From Undibacterium sp. KW1 (GTDB taxonomy: Bacteria; Pseudomonadota; Gammaproteobacteria; Burkholderiales; Burkholderiaceae_D), in contig NZ_AP018439.1 of the NCBI RefSeq assembly GCF_009937955.1, positions 4,092,001 to 4,156,000 of the forward strand: DNA of 64,000 nucleotides, in the 5' to 3' direction. The translations under genes were made by a program, and so were the position numbers. Under the pieces are notes generated by a model. It ran no database searches. It saw only the letters and a program-made list of their open reading frames with translations, and was not told where the DNA came from. Position 1 is the first letter of the stretch; each line of letters starts with the position of its first letter. Positions 43,826-53,442 of this stretch are shown here, one piece after another.

Positions 43826-44104
43826 TTACCAGTCAGGTGTGGTGTCGTTATCGGGTTTGTCTGTAGCAGTCTTATTTTCATCACGCTTATAGATAGACAA
43901 ACCGCAGCCAAGCAAATGCAGAATGCTCAGCATCTGGTCCAGGCTCACAGCACCGGGATTATTTTCTATATTGGCGATCCTAACTTGCCCCACGCCCAAT
44001 AGCTTGCCCAAGGCGGCCTGAGACAAGCCCTGTTGACTGCGCAAGGATTTGAGATGACTGCTAAGCTGTGTTGCCAGACTGATTCGGTAGTCCATGATGT
44101 TCAT
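43826..44104 (-). CDS. hipB: HipB-type antitoxin/repressor
   Basis: 92 residues from the ATG at 44104 (44125 and 44095 are alternatives). A HTH of Xre/Cro type is visible: LSSHLKSLRSQQGLSQAALG then KLLGVGQVRIANIENNPGAV. HipB binds HipA and represses its own promoter. Three operators lie upstream at 44175-44246. Confidence 0.9.
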   Translation of the reverse strand: MNIMDYRISLATQLSSHLKSLRSQQGLSQAALGKLLGVGQVRIANIENNPGAVSLDQMLSILHLLGCGLSIYKRDENKTATDKPDNDTTPDW

Positions 44105-44174
44105 ACCCTCAAGTACCCGCGACATTTATTACCAGAAGAGAGGCAATGATTGTTTTCAGGTAAGCATCTCAATT

Positions 44175-44246
44175 TATCACTTAAAAGCGATAATATCAAT
44201 ATATCACCTTAAAGTAATATTTTTAATTTATCACTTAAAAGCTATA
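44175..44246 (-). promoter_or_regulatory. three HipB-like operators at 27-bp spacing
   Basis: TATCACTTAAAAGCGATA (44175-44192), TATCACCTTAAAGTAATA (44202-44219) and TATCACTTAAAAGCTATA (44229-44246). Each is an imperfect palindrome of TATC-N10-GATA type, resembling HipB operators (TATCC-N8-GGATA in E. coli). Starts are exactly 27 bp apart. Confidence 0.7.
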
Positions 44247-44468
44247 GACCACACTCAATTTAGTATCTGATTGAAGTAGCAGTACCAGACAACATTCATT
44301 GAGGGCGAGCCAGTGTGGGATGTAGAGTATCAGGATTGTTGTTAAAACAGCCCCAACCTTGCGCATGCTGGCATTTCTTGATGCGCCTCAATTGACAATT
44401 CTGGCAACCATGCCATATTGAAAGCTGGCATAGGCGCTATGCCCGTATAGCGTTTCATATTGGCTTAT

Positions 44469-45935
44469 ATGGACCACATCCTTGCACGGCTTGCCAGCGA
44501 CAGCTTTTATCACTTGTCCCATGCATCCCTGACGGGCAGTCGCTGTCAAGGGCTGGCCTGCTTTGCAGCAAGGCAGCAAGACCCGGCGGGATGGGAACTG
44601 GCATGCCATAGCAGTCCCACTGTGTATTGCCTGGGCCAGTGCTATCGTAGCCCGGCACGGCAAGGTGAAGATGCACTTCCCCATATTGCCAGCCGTGCCC
44701 GCATATCAGTCTTGCTAGGTAATGTCGTCCGGGCAGCGGTGCTTGATCTGGACGAGTATTGCAGTACAGGTGGCGGACAGGCATTGCGCCAGGTCTTGCA
44801 CATGGATAGCGCCGCAGTCATACAGCAGATCTGCGCTTCGGGCTTGCGTGGCCGGGGCGGCGCGGCCTTCCCTACGGGTCTGAAATGGCAATTGCTGGCC
44901 AAGCAAGAAGCGGACTGCAAATACCTTGTCGCCAATGCCGATGAAGGCGACCCCGGCAGCTTTAGCGACCGCCTGCTGATGGAGAGAGACCCTTACCGTC
45001 TGATAGAAGCCATGCTCATCGCAGGCATTACCGTCGGTGCAAAACAAGCTTACATCTACCTGCGTCGTGAATACGAGCAAGCAGCAAGCATCCTGCAGGC
45101 GGCAATAGCACAAGCGCGGGCAGCAGGCTGGCTGGGTCAGCATGTACTCGGCAGTGCACATGCGTTTGACATCAGCCTCGCTATAGGCAAGGGCAGTTAC
45201 CTGTGCGGTGAAGAAACCGCCATGCTCAATGCTATCGAAGACAGGCGGCCAGAAGCCAGGCTGCGCCCACCGCAAATCACTGAACTGGGTCTATACAGCA
45301 AACCAACGCTGGTCAATAATGTCGAAACCCTGTGCGCCATCCCCTGGATCATCACCCATAGCGCTGCCGCCTATGCAGCTTTGGGCACGCCAGAAAGCCC
45401 AGGCACCAAGCTCTTGTCGCTCAATTCCGTCTTCAAGCGGCCTGGCCTGTATGAAGTCGAATTTGGCATCAGCCTGCGTGACATCGTCGACAAGCTCGGC
45501 CTGGGTCTGAAGCAAGGTCAACTCAAGGGCCTGATGATAGGCGGCCCCTTGGCAGGTGTAATACCGCAGCAATTGCTCGATACCCCACTCGCCTATCAAA
45601 GCCTGCAGCAAATTGGCGGCGCGGTCGGCCATGGCGGCGTCATCGCTTTTGACGACAGTTGCAGCATTGCCGAACTGGTGGCGCAGGTATTTCGCTTTGG
45701 CGCATTTGAATCCTGCGGCAAATGCACGCCCTGCCATCGCGGCGCAGCAGAAGTCTCCCACCACTTTGACGACATTCTGCAAGGCAGGCATTGGAATGCT
45801 AGTCGCTGGCAGGCCCTGGTAACAGCATTGGCTGATGCCAGCCTGTGCGGCCATGGGCGCGGCCTGGCAGAATTCGCCCAGTCAATTCAACGCCATTACC
45901 ATGCGGAGTTGCAGACATGCTTCACATCAGCATAA
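44469..45935 (+). CDS. fdsB: NAD-linked formate dehydrogenase, beta (FMN/NAD, 4Fe-4S) subunit
   Basis: 488 residues from the ATG at 44469. The N-terminal 2Fe-2S-related part (VYCLGQCYRSPA) is followed by the NuoF-like flavin domain: GLRGRGGAAFPTGLKWQLLA, NADEGDPGSFSDRLLMERDP and GKGSYLCGEETAMLNAIED. The C-terminal 4Fe-4S motif ESCGKCTPCHRGAAE follows. It should pass electrons from FdsA to NAD. A separate FdsG-like subunit is not seen next to it. Confidence 0.87.
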   Translation: MDHILARLASDSFYHLSHASLTGSRCQGLACFAARQQDPAGWELACHSSPTVYCLGQCYRSPARQGEDALPHIASRARISVLLGNVVRAAVLDLDEYCSTGGGQALRQVLHMDSAAVIQQICASGLRGRGGAAFPTGLKWQLLAKQEADCKYLVANADEGDPGSFSDRLLMERDPYRLIEAMLIAGITVGAKQAYIYLRREYEQAASILQAAIAQARAAGWLGQHVLGSAHAFDISLAIGKGSYLCGEETAMLNAIEDRRPEARLRPPQITELGLYSKPTLVNNVETLCAIPWIITHSAAAYAALGTPESPGTKLLSLNSVFKRPGLYEVEFGISLRDIVDKLGLGLKQGQLKGLMIGGPLAGVIPQQLLDTPLAYQSLQQIGGAVGHGGVIAFDDSCSIAELVAQVFRFGAFESCGKCTPCHRGAAEVSHHFDDILQGRHWNASRWQALVTALADASLCGHGRGLAEFAQSIQRHYHAELQTCFTSA

Positions 45936-48601
45936 ATGGCCAGGCATGCACCGTAGCAGAAGGCAGCAGCCTCTTGCAGGCCATGCGCGACCAGGGCTGC
46001 CAGCCACCCTACCCCTGCCATGACGACAGACTCAAACCCATAGGCGCATGCAGGCTGTGCCTGGTGGAAGTCGAAGGGCAAGCCCGCCCCGTCCCCAGTT
46101 GCGCCACCGCCGTCACAGATGGCATGGTTGTGCATACAGCGACAGCCCGTCTGCAATCACTGCTGCGTACCAACCTCTCGCTACTGGCGCATAATTATCC
46201 TGCCACGGCAGTGAGTGAACAGCCTGAACACGCCTTCCATCAATTGCTGATTCAACATGACGTCAACACTGGCAGCAATCACCATGCCCCCATTTTCAAA
46301 GACGACAGTCACCCCTATCTGGGCATAGACATGGACAGATGCATACACTGCCAGCGCTGTGTACGCATCTGTGATGAAGTACAGGGGCAATTTGTCTGGA
46401 AAGTCTGGGGCAAGGGCGAGCAAACCCATATCGCCCCAGCCGATGGCAAGAGCCTGCTCAGCAGCGGCTGCGTCTCATGCGGGGCCTGCGCCGACACCTG
46501 CCCGACCGGCGCCATTTTTGACAAACGCAGTACTGGGCCAGTTGATCACTGGACCAAAACCACCTGCGTGTATTGCGGCGTCGGTTGCCAGATGGAAGTC
46601 GCCAGCCACGACAACAAAGTCGTCGCCATCAAACCGGCAGGCAGCCCTGTCAATCATGGTCACCTGTGCGTCAAAGGGCGCTACGCCTTCGACTTTACTC
46701 ACTCACCAGAACGCATCAGCCAGCCTCTGCTGCGCAAGGGCGGCGACTGGCATGTCGTTTCATGGGAAGAAGCCCTGGCCTTCACCGCCAGCCGCCTGCA
46801 AGAACTGCGCCGCAAATACGGCGCAGACAGCCTGGGCGTATTAGGTTCGGCCCGCGCCACCAATGAAGAAAACTATCTCGCGCAGAAATTCGCGCGCGTA
46901 GTGCTGGGCACCAACAATGTCGATTGCTGCGCCAGGGTTTGCCATCAGCCCTCCGCCAAGGCTCTCAACACCATGCTGGGCACAGGTGCAGCGACCAATT
47001 CATTCGATGACATAGAACACACCAGCCTGTTCATGCTATGCGGTTGCAACCCGACAGAAAACCACCCCATCATCGGCGCCCGCATCAAACAGGCAGTGCG
47101 CGCCGGGGCTGGCCTCATCGTCATCGATCCGCGCCGTACCGAGCTGGCAGCCTGCGCCAACATCCACCTGGCCTTGCGCCCCGGCACCAACGTGTTGCTG
47201 TTCAATGCCATGGCCGCCACCCTGCTGGAAGAGGATTTGCAGGATGATGATTACATCGCCAGGCGCGTTGATGGTCTGGCAGACTTCCGCAGTTTCATCA
47301 CAGCCTATGCGCCAGAACAGGTCGCCAGCCAGTGCGGTGTCCAGGCAGGCGACATACGCCGTGCTGCGCGCATGTATGCTCAAGCCAAGCCCGCCATGTG
47401 TTTTCATGGCCTGGGCATGACAGAACACCTGCAAGGCACGCAAGGCGTCATGAGCCTGATCAACCTCGCCCTGCTGACCGGCAACCTGGGCAAGCGCGGC
47501 AGCGGAATCAACCCCTTGCGCGGGCAAAACAACGTGCAGGGTTCAGCCCAAATGGGATGCGAGCCCGCCTCGTTGACGGGCGCGCAAAACCTGGCAGATG
47601 CCAAAGTGCGCGCCAGCTTCGAGCAAGCCTGGAGCACCTGCCTGCCAGCAGGCGCGGGGCTCGATTTGCCTGCCATGCTGGCAGCCGCCAGTTTGGGTAA
47701 ATTCAAAGCCATGTGGGTCATGGGCTATGACATCGCCATGTCCATGCCCAATGCCAACCAAACCCTGGCAGCCCTGGCGCAACTGGAACTCGTCATCGTG
47801 CAAGACCTCTTCCTCAACGAAACTGCCAGGGCCGTTGGCCATGTCTTTTTCCCTGCCGCCAGTGTGTTTGAAAAAGACGGCAGCTTCATGAATGCCGACC
47901 GCCGTGTACAAAGAGTCAGGCAGGTTGTCACCAGCCCTGGTGAGGCAAAGCCGGACTGGCAGATCATCACAGAACTGGCCAGGCACATGGGCCATGAGCA
48001 GGGCTTCATATTCGATGACCCGCAAGCCATCTGGGATGAAATACGCAGTGTCTGGCCCGCCAGCGCCGGTCTCAGTTACCAGCGCCTGCAAAACGAAAGC
48101 CTGCAATGGCCCTGCCCCGCGACTGCCAACGACAATCATCCCGGCACCGCCATCCTGCACCAGCAAGGTTTTGGAGCTGGCCCCAAAGCCAGCCTGGCCT
48201 GCATCCCATATCAGCCCACGGCAGAAGTCTGCGATGATGACTACCCCCTGCTACTGACAACGGGCCGCGAGCTGTATCACTTCAATGCAGGCACCATGAC
48301 TTACCGCACCCCCAATGCGCAACTCAAACCCACCGACACCCTCGACATCTCACCCGTCGACGCTCGGCGCCTGAACCTTGCAGAAGGCCAGCAAACCGAG
48401 GTCAGCAGCCGCTATGGCATAGCAATCTTGCCTGTGCACATCACGGACAAGATGCAAGTCGGCCAGTTGTTTTGCAGCTTCCACCGCGCAGACCTGAACG
48501 TCAATGCGCTGACCTCGCCTTACTGTGACAACCTGGTGCATGCACCGGAGTATAAGGTGACGGCGGTGAGGGTGAAAGGCTTGGATGAAGATAAGTATTG
48601 A
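45917..48601 (+). CDS. fdsA: formate dehydrogenase alpha subunit, molybdopterin, Cys type
   Basis: 894 residues from the ATG at 45917, overlapping fdsB by 19 bases. The N-terminus has the 2Fe-2S domain PPYPCHDDRLKPIGACRLCL, then two 4Fe-4S pairs (DMDRCIHCQRCVRICDEVQG, SSGCVSCGACADTCPTGAIF) and the Mo-domain cluster TTCVYCGVGCQ. The catalytic Cys is in DCCARVCHQPSA; a Sec codon is not used. The C-terminal domain LLLTTGRELYHFNAGTMTYR binds the second molybdopterin. Oxidises formate to CO2. Confidence 0.92.
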   Translation: MLHISINGQACTVAEGSSLLQAMRDQGCQPPYPCHDDRLKPIGACRLCLVEVEGQARPVPSCATAVTDGMVVHTATARLQSLLRTNLSLLAHNYPATAVSEQPEHAFHQLLIQHDVNTGSNHHAPIFKDDSHPYLGIDMDRCIHCQRCVRICDEVQGQFVWKVWGKGEQTHIAPADGKSLLSSGCVSCGACADTCPTGAIFDKRSTGPVDHWTKTTCVYCGVGCQMEVASHDNKVVAIKPAGSPVNHGHLCVKGRYAFDFTHSPERISQPLLRKGGDWHVVSWEEALAFTASRLQELRRKYGADSLGVLGSARATNEENYLAQKFARVVLGTNNVDCCARVCHQPSAKALNTMLGTGAATNSFDDIEHTSLFMLCGCNPTENHPIIGARIKQAVRAGAGLIVIDPRRTELAACANIHLALRPGTNVLLFNAMAATLLEEDLQDDDYIARRVDGLADFRSFITAYAPEQVASQCGVQAGDIRRAARMYAQAKPAMCFHGLGMTEHLQGTQGVMSLINLALLTGNLGKRGSGINPLRGQNNVQGSAQMGCEPASLTGAQNLADAKVRASFEQAWSTCLPAGAGLDLPAMLAAASLGKFKAMWVMGYDIAMSMPNANQTLAALAQLELVIVQDLFLNETARAVGHVFFPAASVFEKDGSFMNADRRVQRVRQVVTSPGEAKPDWQIITELARHMGHEQGFIFDDPQAIWDEIRSVWPASAGLSYQRLQNESLQWPCPATANDNHPGTAILHQQGFGAGPKASLACIPYQPTAEVCDDDYPLLLTTGRELYHFNAGTMTYRTPNAQLKPTDTLDISPVDARRLNLAEGQQTEVSSRYGIAILPVHITDKMQVGQLFCSFHRADLNVNALTSPYCDNLVHAPEYKVTAVRVKGLDEDKY

Positions 48602-48698
48602 AACTTTTATTAGGGAAATTTTTACCCTTTGACGATGTATCTTAAATTATCGCGACTACAGAAAATACCGGATCACGATGCCTGATACGCCGCGCCAA

Positions 48699-49481
48699 CT
48701 AGTCCAGCTTCGCGACTTCGTGTTCACTGTTCAAGCCAAATGACACCAGGCGGTCTATACGGTCAGGGTGATGTTTTTTCAAATAATCAATATTCCCATA
48801 TCCTTCTGGTGCAGAGATATTCTGGATATTCATTTTATTCATTACACCGACTGTTGCAACCCACACCCGTTTGTAAAAGACAGGTTCATGCCCTAGCCTG
48901 GTTATATACTCATTGACATTTATTTTCTTGAAAAACTGCCGCTGTTCAGACAATAATTGATTGGAACCCTCATACCGCAATTTATCACTATCCAAATACG
49001 CTATTTGCTCCTTGGACGCTTTCCCAGCTAAAGAAAGCGCCAAATAGTCCTCATACTTCTTATTCATTTCCCTGATAGTCCATTGCTCCGCACTACCATG
49101 CCAGATAACCAATGCGGAAGGCCTGATTATTTTTGTTTTTGCTGCGGTAAATACATAGTTTGCGCATGCAGACATGCACAAACTAGGCACTTCGACCTCA
49201 ATCTGATTGTCGTATACCCAATGTCCAAAAATGATGCCGAAGTGTGCATCTCCTCCCTGGGAATTAATGTATAGACGCTCTATTTTTTTGTCCGCCGCAG
49301 CAGAAATAAAGTCATTGACCGTTTCATCAATAACACCAAAATAAAGACCAACATTATCTAAAAAATAGAATTTTGCAGGCGTACTGCTTTTTTCAGGTTT
49401 AGATTCATCAGCCATTGCACTAAATGATAATGCTGCCATTACCAGCGCAACCACAAGCTGCTTATATATCTTCATGCTCAT
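48699..49481 (-). CDS. secreted ClpP-like serine protease/hydrolase, paralogue A
   Basis: 260 residues from the ATG at 49481, with a signal peptide (YKQLVVALVMAALSFSAMA); a TTG at 49526 with GGAG upstream would add 15. The ClpP/crotonase-like fold is seen in IERLYINSQGGDAHFGIIFG (oxyanion loop), VPSLCMSACANYVFTAAKTK (candidate Ser nucleophile in MSAC) and ALVIWHGS (candidate His, about 25 residues later), the spacing found in ClpP. The C-terminus carries NEYITRLGHEPVFYK. A paralogue is at 50514. Substrate unknown. Confidence 0.68.
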   Translation of the reverse strand: MSMKIYKQLVVALVMAALSFSAMADESKPEKSSTPAKFYFLDNVGLYFGVIDETVNDFISAAADKKIERLYINSQGGDAHFGIIFGHWVYDNQIEVEVPSLCMSACANYVFTAAKTKIIRPSALVIWHGSAEQWTIREMNKKYEDYLALSLAGKASKEQIAYLDSDKLRYEGSNQLLSEQRQFFKKINVNEYITRLGHEPVFYKRVWVATVGVMNKMNIQNISAPEGYGNIDYLKKHHPDRIDRLVSFGLNSEHEVAKLD

Positions 49482-49613
49482 GGAATTCAAATTAATTTTG
49501 TTGGATAAGTCTGTTTGGCGTCTCAATATATATCTCCTGCAGGAAGGCGATATTTCATCTTAAAGTGCAGATTAAAATGATGAACTCTAGCTATGTTAAT
49601 ACGATCGTCAAAA

Positions 49614-49922
49614 TCAGGAATTCTTCACCCACATCGGCGTCAACGCCGTCACCTGCGGCGGGCCAGATAACAAAGGTTCGACATCGACCAGATAAGCAGC
49701 ATAACTGGCTGTCTGCAAAAATGCCTGTGAGGCTTCTGCGCTGCTGTATTGCTGAAACGCACAAATCACGTCCGGATCAGCATTGTCAAAGCAATAGAAA
49801 TAGGCCAGGTGGCCAGGATTGGCCGCAACAGCCGGGGCCATATGTTTTCCCCAGAAAGCGCGCACTTCGTCGCGTTTTCCTGGCTGGGTTTTGTGTTTAA
49901 TGATGACGGCAAAAGTGTTCAT
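49614..49922 (-). CDS. antibiotic-biosynthesis/quinol monooxygenase-like (ABM) protein
   Basis: 102 residues with the ABM pattern MNTFAVIIKHKTQPGKRDEV then RAFWGKHM, ANPGHLAYFYCFDNADPDVI and YSSAEASQAFLQTASYAAYL. The family are ferredoxin-like dimers acting on quinols or as small regulators. It is alone on the minus strand between the two ClpP-like genes. Confidence 0.75.
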   Translation of the reverse strand: MNTFAVIIKHKTQPGKRDEVRAFWGKHMAPAVAANPGHLAYFYCFDNADPDVICAFQQYSSAEASQAFLQTASYAAYLVDVEPLLSGPPQVTALTPMWVKNS

Positions 49923-49984
49923 AGAGCTTTCAGTCCTGTGTTTGCATTAATTGCTTATATAAGGTACTCGCTAAAACTGTTGTG

Positions 49985-50467
49985 CTAAACCTCAGGAAGG
50001 ACCACATATTTTCTAAATTCATTTTTCAGTGCCAATACATGAGCTGCAAATTGCGCTTCAGTATAGTTAACTTCATCCAGCCATTGCCAATAGCTGACAG
50101 TCAACTCTCCATCATCAATGCCTATTGCAACATCAGGGTTTTCGAGATCAAAGACCTGCAAAGCACATAATCTCAACCGGGGCATGCGCCTCTGAAGAGT
50201 TAGTAACGATGCCTTAGCAATTTTTCTGGCACAGACATCAAATGAGTTGTCTCGCCCATCAATTTCAACTATTTTTTCACTAACGACGACGATTTCCCCA
50301 CCCTCTTCTTTTGCTCTTTCAAAGTAGTGCAAGAGCAGGTTTGTTTGTGCTATTTTCTTGTGCGTCAGCGAGAGTAACTTCAGTATCTGGGCAAGCTCTG
50401 CAATGATTTTTTCATGATCATCACTGGCAGCCAGCGTCAGGAGAGTTGCGGTATTTTTCAGTCTCAT
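49985..50467 (-). CDS. unknown protein between the ClpP-like paralogues
   Basis: 160 residues without signal peptide. Helical N-terminus (HEKIIAELAQILKLLSLTHK) and a beta-rich end (SYWQWLDEVNYTEAQFAAHV). I do not recognise it. Its conserved-looking segment FDVCARKIAKASLLTLQRRM suggests a folded cytoplasmic domain. Located 47 bp downstream of paralogue B and probably co-transcribed with it. Confidence 0.55.
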   Translation of the reverse strand: MRLKNTATLLTLAASDDHEKIIAELAQILKLLSLTHKKIAQTNLLLHYFERAKEEGGEIVVVSEKIVEIDGRDNSFDVCARKIAKASLLTLQRRMPRLRLCALQVFDLENPDVAIGIDDGELTVSYWQWLDEVNYTEAQFAAHVLALKNEFRKYVVLPEV

Positions 50468-50513
50468 TATAAATTCTCGCTTAAGCGCACCAATCTGGCT
50501 GGAAGTAAAAGCT

Positions 50514-51308
50514 TTATTGAGGTTCAGGAGGAATCTGGTTCAAGGTGACAATTTTTCCTGCGCTATCCAGACCAAATACAACAGGTTCTCCACCAGACTG
50601 TATGTTTGCAATCAGATTTCTCTTCAAATAATTTGCCGATGCATAGTTGGGGTTCGCTTCTACATTCTTTATACCCATTTTATTCATCAACTCTATCGTC
50701 GCAGTCCAGCCATCGACCTTATACCAAATCGGTTCTTGGCCTAGCCGGGTTATATATTCATCTATTCCTAATTGAGAAAATAATTCAGCTTGCATAAGCC
50801 TGATTTTTTTTGCACTTTCATACTTGATTTGATTATTGGTTAGGAATTCCTTTTCACTTGAAGTCAAGGCATTGTCACCAGTCTTGGTCTTGGTAAGTAG
50901 AGCATCGTAATAAGCGATTCCTTCGCGAACATCTTTTTGTTCTATGCCTCCATGCCAGATTACCAGTGCTCCTCGCTCAATGATTTTTCTGTTTGCAGCG
51001 GGAAAAACATAGTTTGCACATGCAGACATGCACAGGGTCCGGACTCTTAAATCCAGGCCGTGCTCACGAACCCAGTGCGCTAATTTCAAAGCAGAAAAAA
51101 CATCTCCCCCAGGCGAAAAAATGATCATGCTTTTCGCCTGGGTATCTTTATTCTTCTCAAGGAAATCATTAACGGACTTTGCATTTATTTGACCAACAAA
51201 GATAAGGTCGCTTCCTGAAGAATTTTCAGTTACTGCAACATCAGAAGCTGCCCGGGCTTCAAACACCAGGCACCATGACAACAAGACACAAGTAAAAAGC
51301 AGCTTCAT
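50514..51308 (-). CDS. secreted ClpP-like serine protease/hydrolase, paralogue B
   Basis: 264 residues with a signal peptide (LLFTCVLLSWCLVFEARA). The same fold as paralogue A is visible: SMIIFSPGGDVFSALKLAHW, RTLCMSACANYVFPAANRKI and ALVIWHGG, followed by DEYITRLGQEPIWYK. The candidate Ser and His are conserved, so it may be active. ClpP-type proteins in the cell envelope are rare, and these two pairs of motifs are nearly the same in both copies. Confidence 0.7.
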   Translation of the reverse strand: MKLLFTCVLLSWCLVFEARAASDVAVTENSSGSDLIFVGQINAKSVNDFLEKNKDTQAKSMIIFSPGGDVFSALKLAHWVREHGLDLRVRTLCMSACANYVFPAANRKIIERGALVIWHGGIEQKDVREGIAYYDALLTKTKTGDNALTSSEKEFLTNNQIKYESAKKIRLMQAELFSQLGIDEYITRLGQEPIWYKVDGWTATIELMNKMGIKNVEANPNYASANYLKRNLIANIQSGGEPVVFGLDSAGKIVTLNQIPPEPQ

Positions 51309-51385
51309 TCAGGTCTCCAATTGATCAATGTCAAAATAGCAAAACCTATTTTATCTTCATCTTGAATTTTTTTCACCAATTAACG

Positions 51386-51416
51386 TTTACGTTAACGTCA
51401 ATTCTTGTGCTATTCT
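51386..51416 (+). promoter_or_regulatory. LiuR-like palindrome and promoter of the valine operon
   Basis: TTTACGTTAACGTCAA (51386-51401) is close to the LiuR (MerR-type) consensus used for branched-chain amino acid catabolism. TGCTATTCT (51408-51416) looks like an extended -10 placed at a MerR-type spacing. The riboswitch follows immediately. Confidence 0.55.
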
Positions 51417-51422
51417 AAAAAT

Positions 51423-51636
51423 AACAGGTGCGCGGCCCAATCTCTTGGGCTGTGTTAAACGGGAAAGTGGTTGTCCTGAACCATGTCGCCAGCAGGTGGC
51501 AGTCTGGGTTCAGGGCGCTAAGCCCCTGCTGCCTCCGCAACGGTAGGCAAGTGCGGTTACATCATCCACGCCACTGGTCATGCATGACTGGGAAGGCGAT
51601 GTAACAAGACTTGCAAGCCCGGATACCGGCCTGTTG
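51423..51636 (+). ncRNA. cobalamin (vitamin B12) riboswitch
   Basis: All conserved blocks are visible in order: AACAGGTGCG, GTTAAACGGGAA, CTGCTGCCTCCGCAACGG, GCCACTGG, CTGGGAAGGCGATGTAAC and AAGCCCGGATACCGGCC. The ends AACAGG and CCTGTT pair as P1. It precedes mmsA rather than a B12 transport or synthesis gene; how it acts on the downstream genes is unclear. Confidence 0.9.
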
Positions 51637-51930
51637 ATCGCTGAGAAAAACATTGCGGAAGGCGGTGTTTGGGATATGGCATGGCGCGCCTGATGGCGGG
51701 CGAGTGCCTGTCTTCAATACTGTTCTTTCTCTGTTTTTCCAAGGTCTGGTCACGTACGGAAGGTGCGTGGCGGGTGTGCGTCCTCACGGCGTATGCCCAT
51801 GGTCAGGATGGTTGCTGCGGAAGGTTTCTGCTTGCAGTAGTCATCCTGTTTTCAGGCATCAGTGCGGCTGTTGTTGCGGGTCAAACCCGCCGTCTGTCCG
51901 TGCGCAATCAGGAAGGTTCAGGAAAGCATC
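51637..51930 (+). other. spacer between riboswitch and mmsA, no supported gene
   Basis: About 290 bp. Two overlapping forward frames (51653-51970 and 51669-52073) have no family resemblance and enter mmsA out of frame. The short hairpin GCGGGT-CAA-ACCCGC lies at about 51875-51889 without a T run. If a riboswitch-controlled gene once stood here, it has been lost. Confidence 0.4.
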
Positions 51931-53442
51931 ATGTCTACTCTTACCCAGGCTCCCAACGTCAAACTGCTGATCAACGGCGAACTGATAGACTCCAAATCCA
52001 CGCAATGGCGCAATGTGATCAACCCGGCCACGCAACAGGTGCTGGCCCATGTTCCGTTTGCCACGCCAGATGAAATGCAGGCTGCAGTTGATGCTGCCAA
52101 GGCTGCATTCAAGACCTGGCGCAAGACAGCGATAGGCACACGCGCCCGCATCTTTTTAAAATACCAGCAACTGATACGTGAAAACATGGCCGAGCTGGCC
52201 GCATTGCTGACAGCCGAACAAGGCAAGACCCTGGCCGATGCTGAAGGCGATATCTTCCGTGGTTTGGAGGTGGTTGAGCATGCCGCCAATATCGGCAACC
52301 TGCAAATGGGCGAAATCGCCAACAACGTTGCCAGCGGCGTTGATACCTATACCCTGAACCAGCCGCTCGGTGTGTGCGCTGGTATTACCCCTTTCAACTT
52401 CCCTGCGATGATACCGCTGTGGATGTTCCCTATGGCGATTGCCTGCGGCAATACCTTCATCCTGAAACCGTCCGAGCAAGACCCCATGGTCACCATGCGT
52501 CTGGCTGAACTGGCCATGCAGGCTGGCATACCGCCTGGCGTGCTGAATGTGGTGCATGGTGGTGAAGACATCGTCAATGCGATTTGCGACCACCCTGATA
52601 TCAAGGCCGTGTCTTTCGTCGGCTCCACCCGCGTAGGTACACATGTGTATAACCGCGCGACACTGGCTGGCAAACGTGCGCAGTGCATGATGGGTGCCAA
52701 GAACCACGCCATCGTCCTGCCCGATGCGCACAAGGAACAAACCCTCAACAATCTCGCCGGTGCGGCCTTTGGTGCGGCTGGCCAGCGTTGCATGGCGCTG
52801 TCTGTGGTGATACTCGTTGGTGAAGCCAATCAGTGGGTGCCAGAATTGCTGGACCGTGCACGCAGCCTGAAAATCAATGCCGGTGCAGAAGCGGGCACAG
52901 ATATCGGCCCGGTCATTTCCTGCACCGCCAAAGAGCGGGTAGAAAGCCTGATTGCGCAAGGCGTGGCCGAAGGCGCCAACCTGGTGCTGGATGGTCGCAA
53001 GCCGCAGGTCGCTGGCTATGAGCACGGCAATTTCGTCGGGCCGACTGTCTTCACCGGCGTCAAACCTGGCATGCGCATTTATGAAGAAGAAATTTTTGGC
53101 CCGGTGCTGTGCATCATGCAGGCCGATACGCTGGCAGACGCCATCGCCATCATCAATGCCAACCCTAACGGCAATGGCACGGCATTGTTCACCCAGTCTG
53201 GCGCTGCCGCTCGTACCTTTGAAGAAGATATCGATGTAGGCCAGATCGGCATCAACGTACCTATCCCTGTGCCTGTGCCGCTGTTTTCTTTCACCGGTTC
53301 GCGTGCATCCAAACTCGGCGACCTGGGCCCCTACGGCAAACAAGTCATACAGTTTTATACCCAGACCAAGACCATCACGGCACGCTGGTTTGATGACAGT
53401 GTCAGCGCTGGCAAGGTGAATACGACCATCTCACTCAAGTAA
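51931..53442 (+). CDS. mmsA: methylmalonate-semialdehyde dehydrogenase (CoA-acylating)
   Basis: 503 residues from the ATG at 51931 with GGAAAG upstream. It converts methylmalonate semialdehyde to propionyl-CoA in valine catabolism. Catalytic Cys is in [11 protein letters not shown], the NAD region has [20 protein letters not shown] and the C-terminus [21 protein letters not shown], the MmsA/IolA signature. It is separated by 250 bp from the rest of the valine cluster. Confidence 0.94.
   Translation: MSTLTQAPNVKLLINGELIDSKSTQWRNVINPATQQVLAHVPFATPDEMQAAVDAAKAAFKTWRKTAIGTRARIFLKYQQLIRENMAELAALLTAEQGKTLADAEGDIFRGLEVVEHAANIGNLQMGEIANNVASGVDTYTLNQPLGVCAGITPFNFPAMIPLWMFPMAIACGNTFILKPSEQDPMVTMRLAELAMQAGIPPGVLNVVHGGEDIVNAICDHPDIKAVSFVGSTRVGTHVYNRATLAGKRAQCMMGAKNHAIVLPDAHKEQTLNNLAGAAFGAAGQRCMALSVVILVGEANQWVPELLDRARSLKINAGAEAGTDIGPVISCTAKERVESLIAQGVAEGANLVLDGRKPQVAGYEHGNFVGPTVFTGVKPGMRIYEEEIFGPVLCIMQADTLADAIAIINANPNGNGTALFTQSGAAARTFEEDIDVGQIGINVPIPVPVPLFSFTGSRASKLGDLGPYGKQVIQFYTQTKTITARWFDDSVSAGKVNTTISLK

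Noticed and set aside
51653..52073. Forward frames after the cobalamin riboswitch, considered as a riboswitch-controlled gene
   Set aside because: No family resemblance, they enter mmsA out of frame and have no good start.
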